64,000 nt of DNA from Pseudomonas sp. ACN8 (GTDB taxonomy: Bacteria; Pseudomonadota; Gammaproteobacteria; Pseudomonadales; Pseudomonadaceae): positions 62,001 to 126,000 of the forward strand of contig NZ_MRCS01000012.1 in NCBI RefSeq assembly GCF_002303925.1. The letters are read 5' to 3'. Both the position numbers and the translations under genes were made by a program. The notes under the pieces were generated by a model. The model made no database searches and was not told the origin of the DNA. It worked only from the letters and a program-made list of their open reading frames with translations. Positions 44,508 through 56,655 of the stretch are shown in pieces (positions within the stretch are counted from its first letter, which is position 1; the number at the start of each line of letters is the position of its first letter).

Positions 44508-46310
44508 ATGTCCGAGACGTTGCTCAGTTCCCGCAATCTGGCTTTCGAGCTGTATGAAGTCCTTGATGCCGAGGGCCTGACCCAGCGTGAGCGTTTTGCC
44601 GAGCACAATCGCGAAACCTTCGATGCGGCCATCGGTACCGCCCGCAGCATCGCCGAGAAATTCTTCGCTCCGCACAACCGCAAGGGCGACGAGAACGAAC
44701 CGCGCTACGAGAACGGTCAGGCGATTCTGATTCCGGAAGTGAAACCGGCGGTGGATGCCTTCCTCGAAGCCGGCTTCCTCAACGCCGCGCGCAGTTTCGA
44801 CGCTGGCGGCATGCAGCTTCCTACGCTGCTGTCCCAGGCCTGCTTCGCGCACTTTCAATCGGCCAACGCGGCTTCGACGTCATACCCGTTCCTGACCATG
44901 GGCGCGGCGAACCTGATCGAAAGCTTCGGCACCGAAGAGCAGAAGCGCCGCTTCCTGCAACCGATGATCGACGGCCGTTTCTTCGGCACCATGGCCCTGA
45001 CCGAACCCCACGCGGGCTCGTCGCTGTCGGATATTCGTACCCGCGCAGAACCTGCGTCCGACGGCACTTATCGCCTCAAGGGCAACAAGATCTTCATCTC
45101 CGGCGGCGATCACCCGTTGTCGGAAAACATCGTACACATGGTGCTGGCCAAGCTGCCGGACGCGCCGGCCGGGGTGAAGGGCATTTCGCTGTTCATCGTG
45201 CCCAAGTTCCTGGTCAACGACGATGGCAGCCTCGGCCAGCGCAACGATGTGTTGCTGGCCGGGCTGTTCCACAAGATGGGCTGGCGTGGCACCACCTCTA
45301 CAGCACTTAATTTCGGCGATAACGGCGAGTGCGTCGGCTATCTGGTGGGCAAGCCGCACCAGGGCTTGAGCTACATGTTCCAGATGATGAACGAGGCGCG
45401 GATCGGCGTCGGCATGGGGGCGGTGATGCTCGGTTACGCCGGCTATCTGTATTCGTTGGACTACGCCCGCGAGCGTCCACAGGGTCGCGTACCGGACAGC
45501 AAGGACCCGAACACCGCGCCGGTGGCGATCATTCAGCACGCCGACGTCAAACGCATGCTCCTGACACAAAAGGCCTACGTCGAAGGCTCATTCGACCTTG
45601 GCCTGTACGCGGCGCGGCTGTTCGATGACACCACCACCCTTGCGACCGAAGCCGAACGCAAACAGGCCCATGAACTGCTGGACTTGCTGACGCCGATCGT
45701 CAAATCCTGGCCGTCGGAGTTCTGCCTGAAGGCCAACGAACTGGCGATCCAGATCCTCGGCGGCCACGGCTACACCCGCGAATACCCGGTAGAGCAGTAC
45801 TACCGCGACAACCGCCTGAACCCGATCCACGAAGGCACCCACGGTATCCAATCGCTGGACCTGCTGGGCCGCAAACTGGCGCAGAACGGCGGTGCGGGAC
45901 TCAAGCAACTGATCCGCCTGATCGCCGACACTGGCGAACGAGCACAGGCGTTTGATTCGCTGACGCCGCTGCGCGAGCCGCTGGAGAAACTGGTGGCGCG
46001 CCTGCAAACCGTGACCATCGGCCTGCTGACCGATCTGGCCCAGGGCAAGGTCAACAGCAGCCTGGCGAACTCGGCGTTGTACCTGAAGGTATTTGGTCAC
46101 ACGGTGATTGGCTGGCGCTGGCTGGAACAGGCGATCCGTGCCGAGGAAGGGTTGGCCAAGGGTAATGCGGCGGATGTGAGCTTCTATAAAGGCAAGCTGC
46201 AGGCGGCACGCTACTTCCTGACCTGGGAAGTACCGGGGTGCCACCATGAACTGGCGATTCTTGAGGCTCGGGATGATGTTTGCCTGGGGATGCAGGATGA
46301 GTGGTTCTGA
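44508..46310 (+). CDS. acyl-CoA dehydrogenase with C-terminal extension
   Basis: A 600-residue FAD flavoenzyme of the long acyl-CoA dehydrogenase group. It has the middle-domain FFGTMALTEPHAGSSLSDIRT, NKIFISGGDH and the C-terminal LNPIHEGTHGIQSLDLLGRK, where Glu is the expected catalytic base. A C-terminal domain after about 470 is the ACAD extension found in bacterial long-chain enzymes. It corresponds to PA5020. It probably works in fatty acid or related acyl-CoA oxidation; chain length cannot be read here. It lies between two REP pairs. Confidence 0.9.
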   Translation: MSETLLSSRNLAFELYEVLDAEGLTQRERFAEHNRETFDAAIGTARSIAEKFFAPHNRKGDENEPRYENGQAILIPEVKPAVDAFLEAGFLNAARSFDAGGMQLPTLLSQACFAHFQSANAASTSYPFLTMGAANLIESFGTEEQKRRFLQPMIDGRFFGTMALTEPHAGSSLSDIRTRAEPASDGTYRLKGNKIFISGGDHPLSENIVHMVLAKLPDAPAGVKGISLFIVPKFLVNDDGSLGQRNDVLLAGLFHKMGWRGTTSTALNFGDNGECVGYLVGKPHQGLSYMFQMMNEARIGVGMGAVMLGYAGYLYSLDYARERPQGRVPDSKDPNTAPVAIIQHADVKRMLLTQKAYVEGSFDLGLYAARLFDDTTTLATEAERKQAHELLDLLTPIVKSWPSEFCLKANELAIQILGGHGYTREYPVEQYYRDNRLNPIHEGTHGIQSLDLLGRKLAQNGGAGLKQLIRLIADTGERAQAFDSLTPLREPLEKLVARLQTVTIGLLTDLAQGKVNSSLANSALYLKVFGHTVIGWRWLEQAIRAEEGLAKGNAADVSFYKGKLQAARYFLTWEVPGCHHELAILEARDDVCLGMQDEWF

Positions 46311-46340
46311 TCCAGTTTTTGTGGATTAGCTGAAATCCAT

Positions 46341-46408
46341 TCGCGAGCAGGCTCGCTCCCACATTTGAATGCGTACACGCACTACTGTGGGAGCGAGCCT
46401 GCTCGCGA
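46341..46408. repeat. inverted pair of REP-like repeats between convergent acyl-CoA dehydrogenase and chemoreceptor genes
   Basis: Elements 46341-46363 and 46386-46408 lie only 22 bp apart, the closest pair in the window. Confidence 0.85.
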
Positions 46409-46430
46409 AGGCGTCCGCACTGACGCCACA

Positions 46431-48368
46431 TCACTTCAGCTTGAACCCACCCATCTGCCGCGCCAGATCATCCGCCAACCGCTGCAACGTCTGACAATCA
46501 TCCCGACAGGCCTTGACCTCCCCGGCCGTCGCCCGCGCCAGGTCGGAAATCCCCTGCACGTTGCGGTTGATTTCCTCGGTCACCGCCGACTGCTCTTCCG
46601 TCGCCGTCGCCACCTGATGGTTCATGTCGCTGATGCGCTCAACTTGCCCGGTAATCGCGGTCAATGAAGCGCCGGTACGCTGGCTGGACTCGACACCCGT
46701 GCCGGTCGCGGCTTGCCCGGAATGCATCGACGACACCGCATTCTCCGCCCCCTGCTTGAGGCTGCCGATCATCTGCTGGATTTCATCGGTGGAGGCTTGA
46801 GTGCGTCGCGCCAGGGTCCGCACTTCATCAGCGACCACGGCAAACCCACGCCCCATATCCCCAGCCCGCGCCGCTTCGATAGCGGCGTTGAGCGCCAGCA
46901 GGTTGGTCTGCTCGGAAATCCCGCGAATCACTGCCAACACCTGATCGATCGAAGCCACCTGATGCGCCAATTCACCCACAGCGCTGGCGGCGACACCGAT
47001 TTCGTCGGACATGCTTTCAATGTGCCGAATCGATCCACCCACCACTTCCCGTGCCTGCATCGCCTCATCCCGAGCCGTTTGCGAGGCGACCGCCGCGTTG
47101 CCGGCGTTCTGGGCGATCTCCTGAACGGTCAGGCCCATTTCATGGACTGCAGTGGCGACCATGTCGGTCATTTCCTGTTGGCGACCGGAGCGTTCGGCGG
47201 TGTTATCCACAACCCGTGCGACCTGGCCGACAGCAGTGCGCAGTCGTTCGCTGGTGGTCAGCACTTCACCGATCATGTCGCGCTGGCTGTCGAGAAAGCG
47301 ATTGAACCCCCGGGCCAGATCACCCAGCTCATCGGCGCGGCTGGAATCTAACCGGTGGGTCAAATCTCCACCGCCGCTACCGATTGCTACCAATGCCGCT
47401 GTTACCTGACGAATCGGCCGTACCAGCCCACGGGCCAGCAATACCACCAGCAGCAGACACACCAGGGCCACTGCCAGGCCAATGCCACTGCTCATCCACA
47501 TGGCGCGGCGGGCTTCGGCGTAGATCTGCGACTGTGGCACTTCGGCCACCAGGGTCCAGCCGAGATCGCGCAATGGCAGGCTCAAGGCGAGGAAATCTTC
47601 GCCATCGCGGGTAAAGCTGCTGTTTGTGGCAGTTTTTTGACCAATGACGGCTTGCGCCGCTGACTCGCCAATCTGCTCAGCCAGCGTGCGCTTGCCGCTG
47701 AATTGCGCCTCGGGGTGAACCTGGATCAAACCGTCGGAACGCACGAGATAGACCTTGCCGCGCTCCCCAAAGCTGAAATTGTGGATCAGCTCAGACAGCT
47801 CTTTCATGCTCAGCCCAAGCCCGGCAACGCCTACGACTTTGCCGGCCTGCTCGACCTTGAAGTCGATGAACAGCGCCAATTCTCCGGTGGCCGTGTCGTT
47901 GTCGATATTGAGGGTGCGCGGCTGGTTGCTATCGAGGAACGCGTAGAACCAGGCGTCTTTCGGGTTGGATCGACTGAGGGTCCGGTCCAGGCCTTTTTCG
48001 GTGAAGTAATGGTTGGACGCCGTGCCGACGATAATCGCGGTAAAGGCCTTGTGCTCGGCGCGGATGCCTTCGAGATAGGTAGTAAAGGTGCCGGTCCGGG
48101 CACTGTCTTCACCCCCGGCCAGCCAGTCGCGCACCATGCTGTTGCTGGCGATGTCCTTGGCGGCGGTGAGGGGTTGAACGAGGATGCGCTCGATATCGTT
48201 GCGCATCGCTTCGATGCTCGACGGCAAGGCTTGCTCGACCAGATAGCTCTGGGCGAGGCGGTTGACCACCAGGGTATAAATGCCAACCACGATCAGGATA
48301 CTGACGAGCAGAGCGGTGCCCATGCTCAGGATCAACTGCCATTGAATACTGCGTCGCCAGAACTGCAT
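46431..48368 (-). CDS. methyl-accepting chemotaxis protein with periplasmic Cache-type domain
   Basis: A 645-residue transmembrane chemoreceptor. A first helix (about 10-32) is followed by a ~255-residue periplasmic region with the Cache-like stretches [20 protein letters not shown] and [16 protein letters not shown] second helix near 300 leads to a HAMP domain ([16 protein letters not shown]) and the signalling hairpin [19 protein letters not shown], the kinase-control tip. ATG 48368 ([10 protein letters not shown]) is preferred because it starts at the first helix. The two-lobed Cache-like region suggests a small soluble ligand such as an amino or organic acid; the ligand is not known. Confidence 0.9.
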   Translation of the reverse strand: MQFWRRSIQWQLILSMGTALLVSILIVVGIYTLVVNRLAQSYLVEQALPSSIEAMRNDIERILVQPLTAAKDIASNSMVRDWLAGGEDSARTGTFTTYLEGIRAEHKAFTAIIVGTASNHYFTEKGLDRTLSRSNPKDAWFYAFLDSNQPRTLNIDNDTATGELALFIDFKVEQAGKVVGVAGLGLSMKELSELIHNFSFGERGKVYLVRSDGLIQVHPEAQFSGKRTLAEQIGESAAQAVIGQKTATNSSFTRDGEDFLALSLPLRDLGWTLVAEVPQSQIYAEARRAMWMSSGIGLAVALVCLLLVVLLARGLVRPIRQVTAALVAIGSGGGDLTHRLDSSRADELGDLARGFNRFLDSQRDMIGEVLTTSERLRTAVGQVARVVDNTAERSGRQQEMTDMVATAVHEMGLTVQEIAQNAGNAAVASQTARDEAMQAREVVGGSIRHIESMSDEIGVAASAVGELAHQVASIDQVLAVIRGISEQTNLLALNAAIEAARAGDMGRGFAVVADEVRTLARRTQASTDEIQQMIGSLKQGAENAVSSMHSGQAATGTGVESSQRTGASLTAITGQVERISDMNHQVATATEEQSAVTEEINRNVQGISDLARATAGEVKACRDDCQTLQRLADDLARQMGGFKLK

Positions 48369-48468
48369 GGAGCACCCCCAAAGAATAAGAGGCTGAAACA
48401 CTGCAACAGCCGTGCCGATTGTATACAAACCAACCGACAATCTATTCTTTGGTTGTGCGCAAAGCCGA

Positions 48469-48771
48469 TCAGGCCTGATTGATCGTCTTGGAAATCACTT
48501 CAACCGTGGCGCTGACTTGCTCTTGGTAACGGTCGAGTTCGAGCTTGTGCTGTTTCTGCATTTCAATCTGCTGGGAGCACAGATTCATCGCCGCCAGCAC
48601 CAGCAGTCGGTCACCGATCAGCGTCGGGTACTTGCGCTTGGTTTCGGCCAGGGCTGCCTTCAACATCAACGCGGCGTCCAGCAGGGTCTGCTCTTCCCCG
48701 GCCGGTGCCTTGATCGAATAGTCCTCCCCCAGGATCGAGACGACTTTTACCCCTGCGGCGTTGTAACTCAT
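48469..48771 (-). CDS. zapA: ZapA-like cell division protein
   Basis: A 100-residue ZapA-family protein that cross-links FtsZ filaments. It has [34 protein letters not shown] and [19 protein letters not shown] in the globular part, then a C-terminal coiled coil. It overlaps the small coiled-coil gene upstream by four bases (ATGA). It sits beside an antiporter, not next to ssrS (6S RNA), and only a ~100-bp gap with no 6S-like structure follows, so it may be an extra ZapA copy. Confidence 0.85.
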   Translation of the reverse strand: MSYNAAGVKVVSILGEDYSIKAPAGEEQTLLDAALMLKAALAETKRKYPTLIGDRLLVLAAMNLCSQQIEMQKQHKLELDRYQEQVSATVEVISKTINQA

Positions 48772-48977
48772 GCGCTGACAGGGCCTGCGCTGACGCGCTC
48801 AACCAGGGCCTGGATGCGAGCCGCCGTGGCGCCTTGCTTCTCTTCGTGTTCCATCAGGCTCAGTTGCAGGCTTTCGTTTTCATCTTTGGCCTGGGCCAGT
48901 TCCGCGGTCAGGTTCTGGTTCTGTTGTACCAGGTCGCTGACCAGTTGTTCCAATTGGCTTAGGGATGCTTCCAACAT
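48768..48977 (-). CDS. TIGR02449-type small coiled-coil protein
   Basis: A 69-residue protein, almost all coiled coil: MLEASLSQLEQLVSDLVQQNQN, LTAELAQAKDENESLQLSLMEHEEK. Such small proteins regularly sit beside zapA in gammaproteobacteria. ATG 48977 is chosen because the longer frame to 49079 would enter unrelated promoter DNA. It is co-translated with zapA and may help it at the division ring, a role inferred from context. Confidence 0.8.
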   Translation of the reverse strand: MLEASLSQLEQLVSDLVQQNQNLTAELAQAKDENESLQLSLMEHEEKQGATAARIQALVERVSAGPVSA

Positions 48978-49211
48978 TTTGATTTTCCGGGCGTTTTCAA
49001 AGGGCGCGTACGATAAAGAAAAGTCACCCTGGATGCCAGGGTTATACAGGCGCAAAGCCTTGATTTTGCTGACGGGCAACCTTCCTCGCGAGTTTTAAAG
49101 ACTGTGATTGGCCCATCTGGTTCCTGCACTTCGTCGCCACAAGGCGCAACCGGTGGAAACAAGCCGCGCTCAAGACCTCAGTCCGGCGCTCTGCGATGAC
49201 ACAAAACCTTT

Positions 49212-49242
49212 TTGACAGCATCACATTTCAACAGGTTAGAAT
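49212..49242 (+). promoter_or_regulatory. putative sigma-70 promoter of the antiporter gene
   Basis: TTGACA (49212-49217) is a perfect -35. The best -10, TAGAAT (49237-49242), is at a long 19-bp spacing. The 328-bp gap between the coiled-coil gene and the antiporter otherwise shows no gene. Confidence 0.5.
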
Positions 49243-49304
49243 CGCTGGCACGCAGACTGCACGGTCAGTTTTCGCCCGCCTTTCAGCTTTCTGGAGTACT
49301 GCCT

Positions 49305-51047
49305 TTGAATGCGACGACCATCAACAGCCTGTTCTTGATCGGTGCGTTGCTGGTAGGTGCGAGCATTCTGGTGAGCTCACTTTCGTCCCGTCTCGGCATC
49401 CCGATTCTGGTGATCATCCTGGCCGTCGGCATGGCGGCCGGTGTCGATGGCGCCGGCATTCTTTTTGATAACTACCCCACGGCTTATCTGGTCGGCAACC
49501 TCGCACTGGCGGTGATCCTGCTCGACGGCGGCTTGCGCACCCGAGTGTCGAGTTTCCGCGTGGCGTTATGGCCGGCGCTCTCTCTGGCCACGGTCGGCGT
49601 GCTGATTACCACCGGGCTGACCGGCATGGCGGCCGCATGGTTGTTCAACCTGAACTTGATCCAGGGCCTGCTGATCGGCGCCATCGTCGGCTCCACCGAC
49701 GCCGCCGCGGTGTTCTCGCTATTGGGTGGCAAGGGCCTGAACGAACGGGTAACCGCCAGTCTTGAAATCGAATCCGGCAGCAACGACCCGATGGCGGTGT
49801 TCCTCACCGTCACCCTGATCGACATGCTCGCCAGCGGCCAGACCGGCCTGCACTGGAGCCTGCTGACCCACCTGCTGCGCGAATTCGGCATCGGTGGCGT
49901 CATTGGCCTGGGCGGTGGCTGGCTCATGCTGCAACTGGTCAATCGCATCAACCTGGCAACCGGCCTGTATCCGATCCTGGTGATTGCCGGCGGCCTGGTG
50001 GTGTTTGCCCTGACCAACGCCCTGCACGGCAGCGGCTTCCTGGCGGTGTACATCTGCGGCCTGGTGATCGGCAACCGGCCGGTGCGCAGCCGCCACGGCA
50101 TCCTGCACATGCTCGACGGCATGGCCTGGCTGGCGCAGATCGGCATGTTCCTGGTGCTGGGGCTGCTGGTGACGCCTCACGATCTGTTGCCTATCGCCTT
50201 GCCGGCACTGGCCTTGGCGCTGTGGATGATTCTGTTTGCCCGGCCACTGTCGGTGCTGGTTGGCCTGCTGCCGTTCAAGGCCTTCCATGGTCGCGAGAAG
50301 GCGTTCATCTCCTGGGTCGGCCTGCGCGGCGCGGTCCCGATCATTCTCGCGGTGTTCCCGCTGATGGCCGGCCTGCCCAATGCCCAGCTGTACTTCAACC
50401 TCGCGTTTTTTATCGTGCTGGTGTCGCTGCTGGTTCAGGGCACGAGCCTGCCGTGGGTCGCCAAACTGCTGAAGGTGACGGTGCCCCCGGAGCCTGCTCC
50501 CATCTCCCGCTCAGCCCTGGAAGTGCACGTCACCAGCGAGTGGGAGCTGTTCGTCTATCGCCTCGGCGCGGAAAAATGGTGCATCGGTTCGCCCCTGCGC
50601 GAGCTGAAAATGCCCGAAGGCACCCGTATCGCCGCCCTGTTTCGCGGCCAGCAACTGCTCCATCCGTCGGGTAGTACGGTGCTGGAAGTCGATGATTTGC
50701 TGTGTGTCATCGGCCATGAACACAACCTGCCGGCCCTCGGAAAACTCTTCAGCCAGGCGCCACAACGGGGCCTCGATCTGCGCTTCTTCGGCGACTTCGT
50801 ACTCGAAGGAGACGCCCAACTGGCCGCGGTTGCGGCCTTGTACGGCCTGAAGGTCGAAGGCATCGATCCGGACATGTCCCTGGGCCACTTCATTGCCCAG
50901 AAGGTTGGCGGCGCGCCGGTGGTGGGTGACCAGGTGGAATGGAACAACACCATTTGGACCGTGGCCGTCATGGACGGGAACAAGATCGGTAAAGTGGGCG
51001 TCAGATTCCCCGAAGGAAGTCGCCCGGGTCCCGGACTCTTCCTCTAA
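49305..51047 (+). CDS. K+/H+ antiporter, CvrA/NhaP2 type
   Basis: A 580-residue CPA1-family cation/proton antiporter. The N-terminal ~390 residues have about 12 helices, including [21 protein letters not shown] (ion-site Asp pair region), [11 protein letters not shown] and [17 protein letters not shown]. The rest is soluble: an RCK_C-like segment and a CorC_HlyC transporter-associated domain. TTG 49305 is the likely start because CTGGAG lies eight bases ahead; earlier in-frame ATGs have no such site. It corresponds to PA5021 and regulates cytoplasmic K+ and pH. Confidence 0.9.
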   Translation: MNATTINSLFLIGALLVGASILVSSLSSRLGIPILVIILAVGMAAGVDGAGILFDNYPTAYLVGNLALAVILLDGGLRTRVSSFRVALWPALSLATVGVLITTGLTGMAAAWLFNLNLIQGLLIGAIVGSTDAAAVFSLLGGKGLNERVTASLEIESGSNDPMAVFLTVTLIDMLASGQTGLHWSLLTHLLREFGIGGVIGLGGGWLMLQLVNRINLATGLYPILVIAGGLVVFALTNALHGSGFLAVYICGLVIGNRPVRSRHGILHMLDGMAWLAQIGMFLVLGLLVTPHDLLPIALPALALALWMILFARPLSVLVGLLPFKAFHGREKAFISWVGLRGAVPIILAVFPLMAGLPNAQLYFNLAFFIVLVSLLVQGTSLPWVAKLLKVTVPPEPAPISRSALEVHVTSEWELFVYRLGAEKWCIGSPLRELKMPEGTRIAALFRGQQLLHPSGSTVLEVDDLLCVIGHEHNLPALGKLFSQAPQRGLDLRFFGDFVLEGDAQLAAVAALYGLKVEGIDPDMSLGHFIAQKVGGAPVVGDQVEWNNTIWTVAVMDGNKIGKVGVRFPEGSRPGPGLFL

Positions 51048-51081
51048 ACTGCTTCCACTATCACTTGCTTGACCGGTCTTT

Positions 51082-54000
51082 ATGCCTAATCTGCGCTCCA
51101 TCTTCGCCATCGCCCTGCTGGGTTTGAGTCTCTCTGTCAGTACTTTGCAAGCGGCCGAACCGCCCTCCAGCGAAGCCGTGCAAGCGAGTCTGGACAAGAT
51201 CGCCGACCGCAAACTGCCGGAAGCCGATCAGAAGGCCCTGCAATCGGTCCTGCAAGGCACGCTGAGCCAGCTCAACAACAAGCGTGACTACGAGCAGAAG
51301 CTGGTCGCGCTCAAGCAGCAATTGAGCAGTGCGCCCAAACAGACCATCGAGAACCAGCGTGAACTGACCCGCCTCAAGGCCAGTACCGTGGTGCCGGTGG
51401 CGCAGCGTTTCGCCAAGGAGCCGATCCAGCAGCTTGAACAATTGCTCACCGAGCGTTCCACCCAGCAAAGCGACCTGCAAAAAGCCCTGGCCGATGCCAA
51501 CAGCCTGATCATCACCGCCCAGACCCGCCCCGAGCGCGCCCAGGCAGAGATATCCAGCAGCCAGACGCGCATTCAGCAGATCAACAACACCCTCAAGGTC
51601 GGCAAGGACGCCGGCAAGACCCTGAGCGCCGAGCAGCGCGACCAGCTCAATGCCGAGTTGGCAGCGCTGAACGCCCTGATCCCGCTGCGGCGCCAGGAAC
51701 TGGCCGGCAATACCCAGCTGCAAGACCTCGGCAACAGCCAGCATGACCTGTTGTCGGAGCGATCCGACCGCCTGGATCAGGAAATCCAGGAACTGCAAAC
51801 CCTGATCAACCAGAAGCGCCTGGCGCTGTCCCAGGAAACGGTCACCCAGCAATCCATCGAAGCGCAGAAGGCCGGCGGCAGCAGCCTTTTGGCCACCGAA
51901 AGCGCGGCCAACCTGAAGCTCTCGGACTACCTGCTCAAAAGTACCGACCGCCTGAACGAAGTCACCCAGCAGAACCTGCAGACCAAGCAACAACTGGACA
52001 GCCTGACCCAGAGCGATGCGGCACTGGACGAGCAAATCAATGTGCTCAAAGGCAGCCTGCTGCTCTCGAAGATTCTCTACAAACAGAAACAGGCGTTGCC
52101 GCGCCTGCGGCTCGACCGCAACCTGGCCGACCAGATCGCCGACATTCGCCTGTATCAGTTCGAAGTCAGCCAGCAACGGGAATTGCTGAGCAATCCGACC
52201 ACCTACGTCGAAAACCTGCTGTCGACCCAACCTCCCGAGCAAGTCACGGCGCAGCTGCGCAAAAGCCTGATGGAACTGGCCACCACCCGCGCCGACCTGC
52301 TGGAGCGACTGAACCGCGAACTGAGCGCGGTGCTCAATGAATCCATCACCCTGCAACTGAACCAGAAGCAACTGCTCAGCACGGCGCAAAGCCTGCGGGC
52401 GACCCTCGATGAGCAGATGTTCTGGATTCCCAGCAACAAGCCGCTGGACCTGGAGTGGGTTCACAGTGTGCCGGATCGCCTGCAGCGGCAACTCGATTCG
52501 CTGCCGGTCCTTTCAAGCCTGAGCGAACTGACCGACGGCCTGACCCAGCGCCCGCTGCTGTTCCTGCCGCTGGCCCTGCTGATCGGTGCGCTGCTGTGGC
52601 GGCGCAAGAATCTGTACGCGCGACTGATCAAGGTTCACCAGGACATCGGTCACTTCAAGCGCGACAGCCAGTGGCACACGCCACAGGCGATTCTGATCAA
52701 TATTCTGCTGGCGATGCCGGTTTCCCTGGGCCTCGCCTTGTGCGGGCTGGCCCTGCAAATCGACGCCCGTGGGCAGAACGCCAATATGGGCGCGGCGCTG
52801 CTGCAAATGGCCGGGGCCTGGCTGGTGTTCTACACCGCCTACCGGATCCTCGCGCCAGGTGGCGTGGCAGAGCTGCATTTCCGCTGGGAAAAGCCCCAGG
52901 TGGAGTTCCTGCGCAGATGGATCCGCCGCCTCGGCATCGTGGTCATGGCACTGGTGACTGTCGTCGCCGTTGCCGAACTGCAACCGGCGGCACTGGCCGA
53001 TGACGTGCTCGGCATGCCGGTGGTACTGATCTGCTACGCCTTGATGACCCTGCTGCTCAGCCGCCTGCTCATCAGCAGCCCGACCCACGAAAACGCTTCG
53101 CTGTTCCGCAAACTGGTGGGAATCCTGTTCACCGCCCTGCCCGTCGCGCTGTTCGTGGCGGTGTGCTTCGGCTACTACTACACCGCGCTGAAGCTCAGCG
53201 ACCGCTTGATCAACACCCTGTACCTGCTGATGTTCTGGTTGGTGATCGAAGCCACCTTCGTGCGCGGCCTCAGTGTGGCGGCCCGGCGCCTGGCCTACCA
53301 GCGCGCCCTGGCCAAGCGGCTGGCCGCCAAAGAGGCCGGCGATGGCGAGGCGGTGATCGAAGAACCGACGATGGACATCGAGAAGGTCAACGAACAGTCC
53401 CTGCGCCTGATCCGCCTGGCACTGCTGGGCGGCTTCATGGCGGCACTGTATTGGGTCTGGGCCGACCTGATCACGGTGTTCTCGTATCTGGACAACGTCA
53501 CCCTCTACGAATACACCAGCGGTACCGGCGCCAACATGAGCATGGTGCCGATCAGCATCGGCGACATGCTTGGCGCGCTGATCATCATCGGCATCACCTT
53601 CGCCCTGGCGCGCAACCTGCCGGGCTTGCTCGAAGTGTTCGTGCTATCCAAGCTCAACCTGGCCCAGGGCAGCGCCTACGCCACCACCACGTTGCTGTCC
53701 TACGTGATCGCCGGTGTCGGTTTCGTCTCGACGCTGTCGACCCTCGGTGTGAGTTGGGACAAGTTGCAATGGCTGGTGGCGGCGCTGTCGGTCGGCCTCG
53801 GTTTCGGCATGCAGGAGATCTTCGCCAACTTCATTTCCGGCATCATGATCCTGTTCGAACGTCCGGTGCGGATCGGTGACACCATCACCATCGGCAACCT
53901 GTCGGGCACGGTGAGCAAGATCCGCATCCGTGCCACGACCATCACCGACTTCGACCGCAAGGACATCATCGTCCCGAACAAGACGTTCATTACCGGGCAA

Positions 54001-54432
54001 CTGATCAACTGGTCGCTGACCGACACCATCACCCGGGTGACCCTCAAGCTCGGCGTCGACTACGGTTCGGACCTGGACCTGGTGAAAGAGCTGTTGCTCA
54101 AGGCCGCGCGCGACAACCCGCGCGTGCTGAAAGACCCGGAACCCCACGTGTACTTCCTGAATTTCGGCGAAAGCACCCTCGACCACGAGCTGCGCATGCA
54201 CGTGCGTGATCTCGGCGACCGCAACCCCGTGCTCGACGAAGTCAACCGTTTCATCAACCGCGAGTTCAAGAAGCAGCACATCAATATCTCGTTCCGGCAG
54301 ATGGAGGTCTACCTCAAGAACCTGCACGGCCAGGAATACAAGATGGTGCCGATCGAACCGGAAGCGAAAACCATCGTGCCGATCGTCGACGGCAAGCCGG
54401 CGCAAGAACCGCCGGCCGCCAAACTCGACTAA
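51082..54432 (+). CDS. mscK: MscK (KefA), large mechanosensitive channel
   Basis: A 1116-residue potassium-dependent mechanosensitive channel, close to E. coli MscK (1120). A signal peptide (LRSIFAIALLGLSLSVSTLQA) leads to a long periplasmic coiled-coil region (about 30-480) rich in Gln. Then come about 11 helices and the MscS-like pore and beta domain, with GLGFGMQEIFANFISGIMILFE near residue 910 and IVPNKTFITGQLINWSL. It opens to release ions during hypo-osmotic shock. It follows the K+/H+ antiporter by 34 bp, a fitting pair for osmotic balance. Confidence 0.95.
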   Translation: MPNLRSIFAIALLGLSLSVSTLQAAEPPSSEAVQASLDKIADRKLPEADQKALQSVLQGTLSQLNNKRDYEQKLVALKQQLSSAPKQTIENQRELTRLKASTVVPVAQRFAKEPIQQLEQLLTERSTQQSDLQKALADANSLIITAQTRPERAQAEISSSQTRIQQINNTLKVGKDAGKTLSAEQRDQLNAELAALNALIPLRRQELAGNTQLQDLGNSQHDLLSERSDRLDQEIQELQTLINQKRLALSQETVTQQSIEAQKAGGSSLLATESAANLKLSDYLLKSTDRLNEVTQQNLQTKQQLDSLTQSDAALDEQINVLKGSLLLSKILYKQKQALPRLRLDRNLADQIADIRLYQFEVSQQRELLSNPTTYVENLLSTQPPEQVTAQLRKSLMELATTRADLLERLNRELSAVLNESITLQLNQKQLLSTAQSLRATLDEQMFWIPSNKPLDLEWVHSVPDRLQRQLDSLPVLSSLSELTDGLTQRPLLFLPLALLIGALLWRRKNLYARLIKVHQDIGHFKRDSQWHTPQAILINILLAMPVSLGLALCGLALQIDARGQNANMGAALLQMAGAWLVFYTAYRILAPGGVAELHFRWEKPQVEFLRRWIRRLGIVVMALVTVVAVAELQPAALADDVLGMPVVLICYALMTLLLSRLLISSPTHENASLFRKLVGILFTALPVALFVAVCFGYYYTALKLSDRLINTLYLLMFWLVIEATFVRGLSVAARRLAYQRALAKRLAAKEAGDGEAVIEEPTMDIEKVNEQSLRLIRLALLGGFMAALYWVWADLITVFSYLDNVTLYEYTSGTGANMSMVPISIGDMLGALIIIGITFALARNLPGLLEVFVLSKLNLAQGSAYATTTLLSYVIAGVGFVSTLSTLGVSWDKLQWLVAALSVGLGFGMQEIFANFISGIMILFERPVRIGDTITIGNLSGTVSKIRIRATTITDFDRKDIIVPNKTFITGQLINWSLTDTITRVTLKLGVDYGSDLDLVKELLLKAARDNPRVLKDPEPHVYFLNFGESTLDHELRMHVRDLGDRNPVLDEVNRFINREFKKQHINISFRQMEVYLKNLHGQEYKMVPIEPEAKTIVPIVDGKPAQEPPAAKLD

Positions 54433-55944
<1,512 letters not shown>

Positions 55945-55950
55945 GGCGAG

Positions 55951-56352
55951 TCAGATAAAGACGTCTACTGGCACATTGAATCGCTCGGCCAACCAGCGGA
56001 TCTGCCGCAGGTTGAGCTGGCGCTTGCCACTCAGGATCTCCGAAACGACCGACTGAGGGCCGACGCCAGGCAGGTCGCTTTGAGTCAATCCATGTTCGCG
56101 CATCATGTAACCAAGCACTTCGGCACCTGTGGCTTCGGGCATTGGGTGATGCTTGTGGTCCCATTCCTCAATCCAGTCACCGATGATATCCACCAGACTC
56201 ATCAGGGGATGCGACTCGTCAACTCCGGTCATCTCGAGCAACTCGTCGAGTGCCTGCACCAGCATGTCATAGTCGTCTTCGTTTTTGGGTTTGCGTAGCA
56301 ATGGCGATACGAACTCCCAGTGCTCCGCCGCGTTTTTGATCAGAACGCTCAT
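55951..56352 (-). CDS. higA: HigA antitoxin (XRE-family)
   Basis: A 133-residue protein. The N-terminal half is acidic (NEDDYDMLVQALDELLEMTG). The C-terminal half is an HTH domain with TGAEVLGYMMREHGLTQSDLPG, SVVSEILSGKRQLNLRQIRWLAERFNVP. It binds and neutralises the toxin and binds DNA. GGAGGG sits six bases before ATG 56352, within the toxin's last codons, and the two genes overlap by four bases. The gene order toxin-antitoxin is typical of HigBA. Confidence 0.88.
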   Translation of the reverse strand: MSVLIKNAAEHWEFVSPLLRKPKNEDDYDMLVQALDELLEMTGVDESHPLMSLVDIIGDWIEEWDHKHHPMPEATGAEVLGYMMREHGLTQSDLPGVGPQSVVSEILSGKRQLNLRQIRWLAERFNVPVDVFI

Positions 56353-56645
56353 GTTCTTCCCTCCTTCCATTTACCGCGGTCATATTCGCGGTGATCCAGC
56401 ACATGCTTTATGTAGATTTTTTGATGCTGATACCGAACATAGGCGATCAGCCGTAATTTGTTACCGCCAATATCGAAAACGTGAAACTCACCGACCTTGT
56501 CGATCGCGGGAAATGAAGATTTCATCGCCGCAAAATCATTTGGCTTGATGCGCTTTACCATTCGATACCACTGGTCCAGTGCGCTGGCCGCCTGCGGCCA
56601 CTTTTCCTTGGCGTCCCAGATTCGTTTTTCGGAAAACACTCGCAT
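56349..56645 (-). CDS. higB: HigB toxin (mRNA interferase)
   Basis: A 98-residue RelE-like HigB toxin, MRVFSEKRIWDAKEKWPQAASALDQWY with VGEFHVFDIGGNKLRLIAYVRYQHQ and KIYIKHVLDHREYDRGKW. The C-terminal HREYDRGKW is the catalytic-region motif of this group, which cleaves mRNA on the ribosome. AAGGA lies seven bases before the ATG. It is the first gene of the pair and is flanked upstream by a palindromic operator. Confidence 0.9.
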   Translation of the reverse strand: MRVFSEKRIWDAKEKWPQAASALDQWYRMVKRIKPNDFAAMKSSFPAIDKVGEFHVFDIGGNKLRLIAYVRYQHQKIYIKHVLDHREYDRGKWKEGRT

Positions 56646-56655
56646 GCAACATCCT

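Noticed and set aside
48369..48468. 6S RNA gene next to zapA
   Set aside because: The gap is too short and shows none of the long imperfect duplex of 6S RNA.
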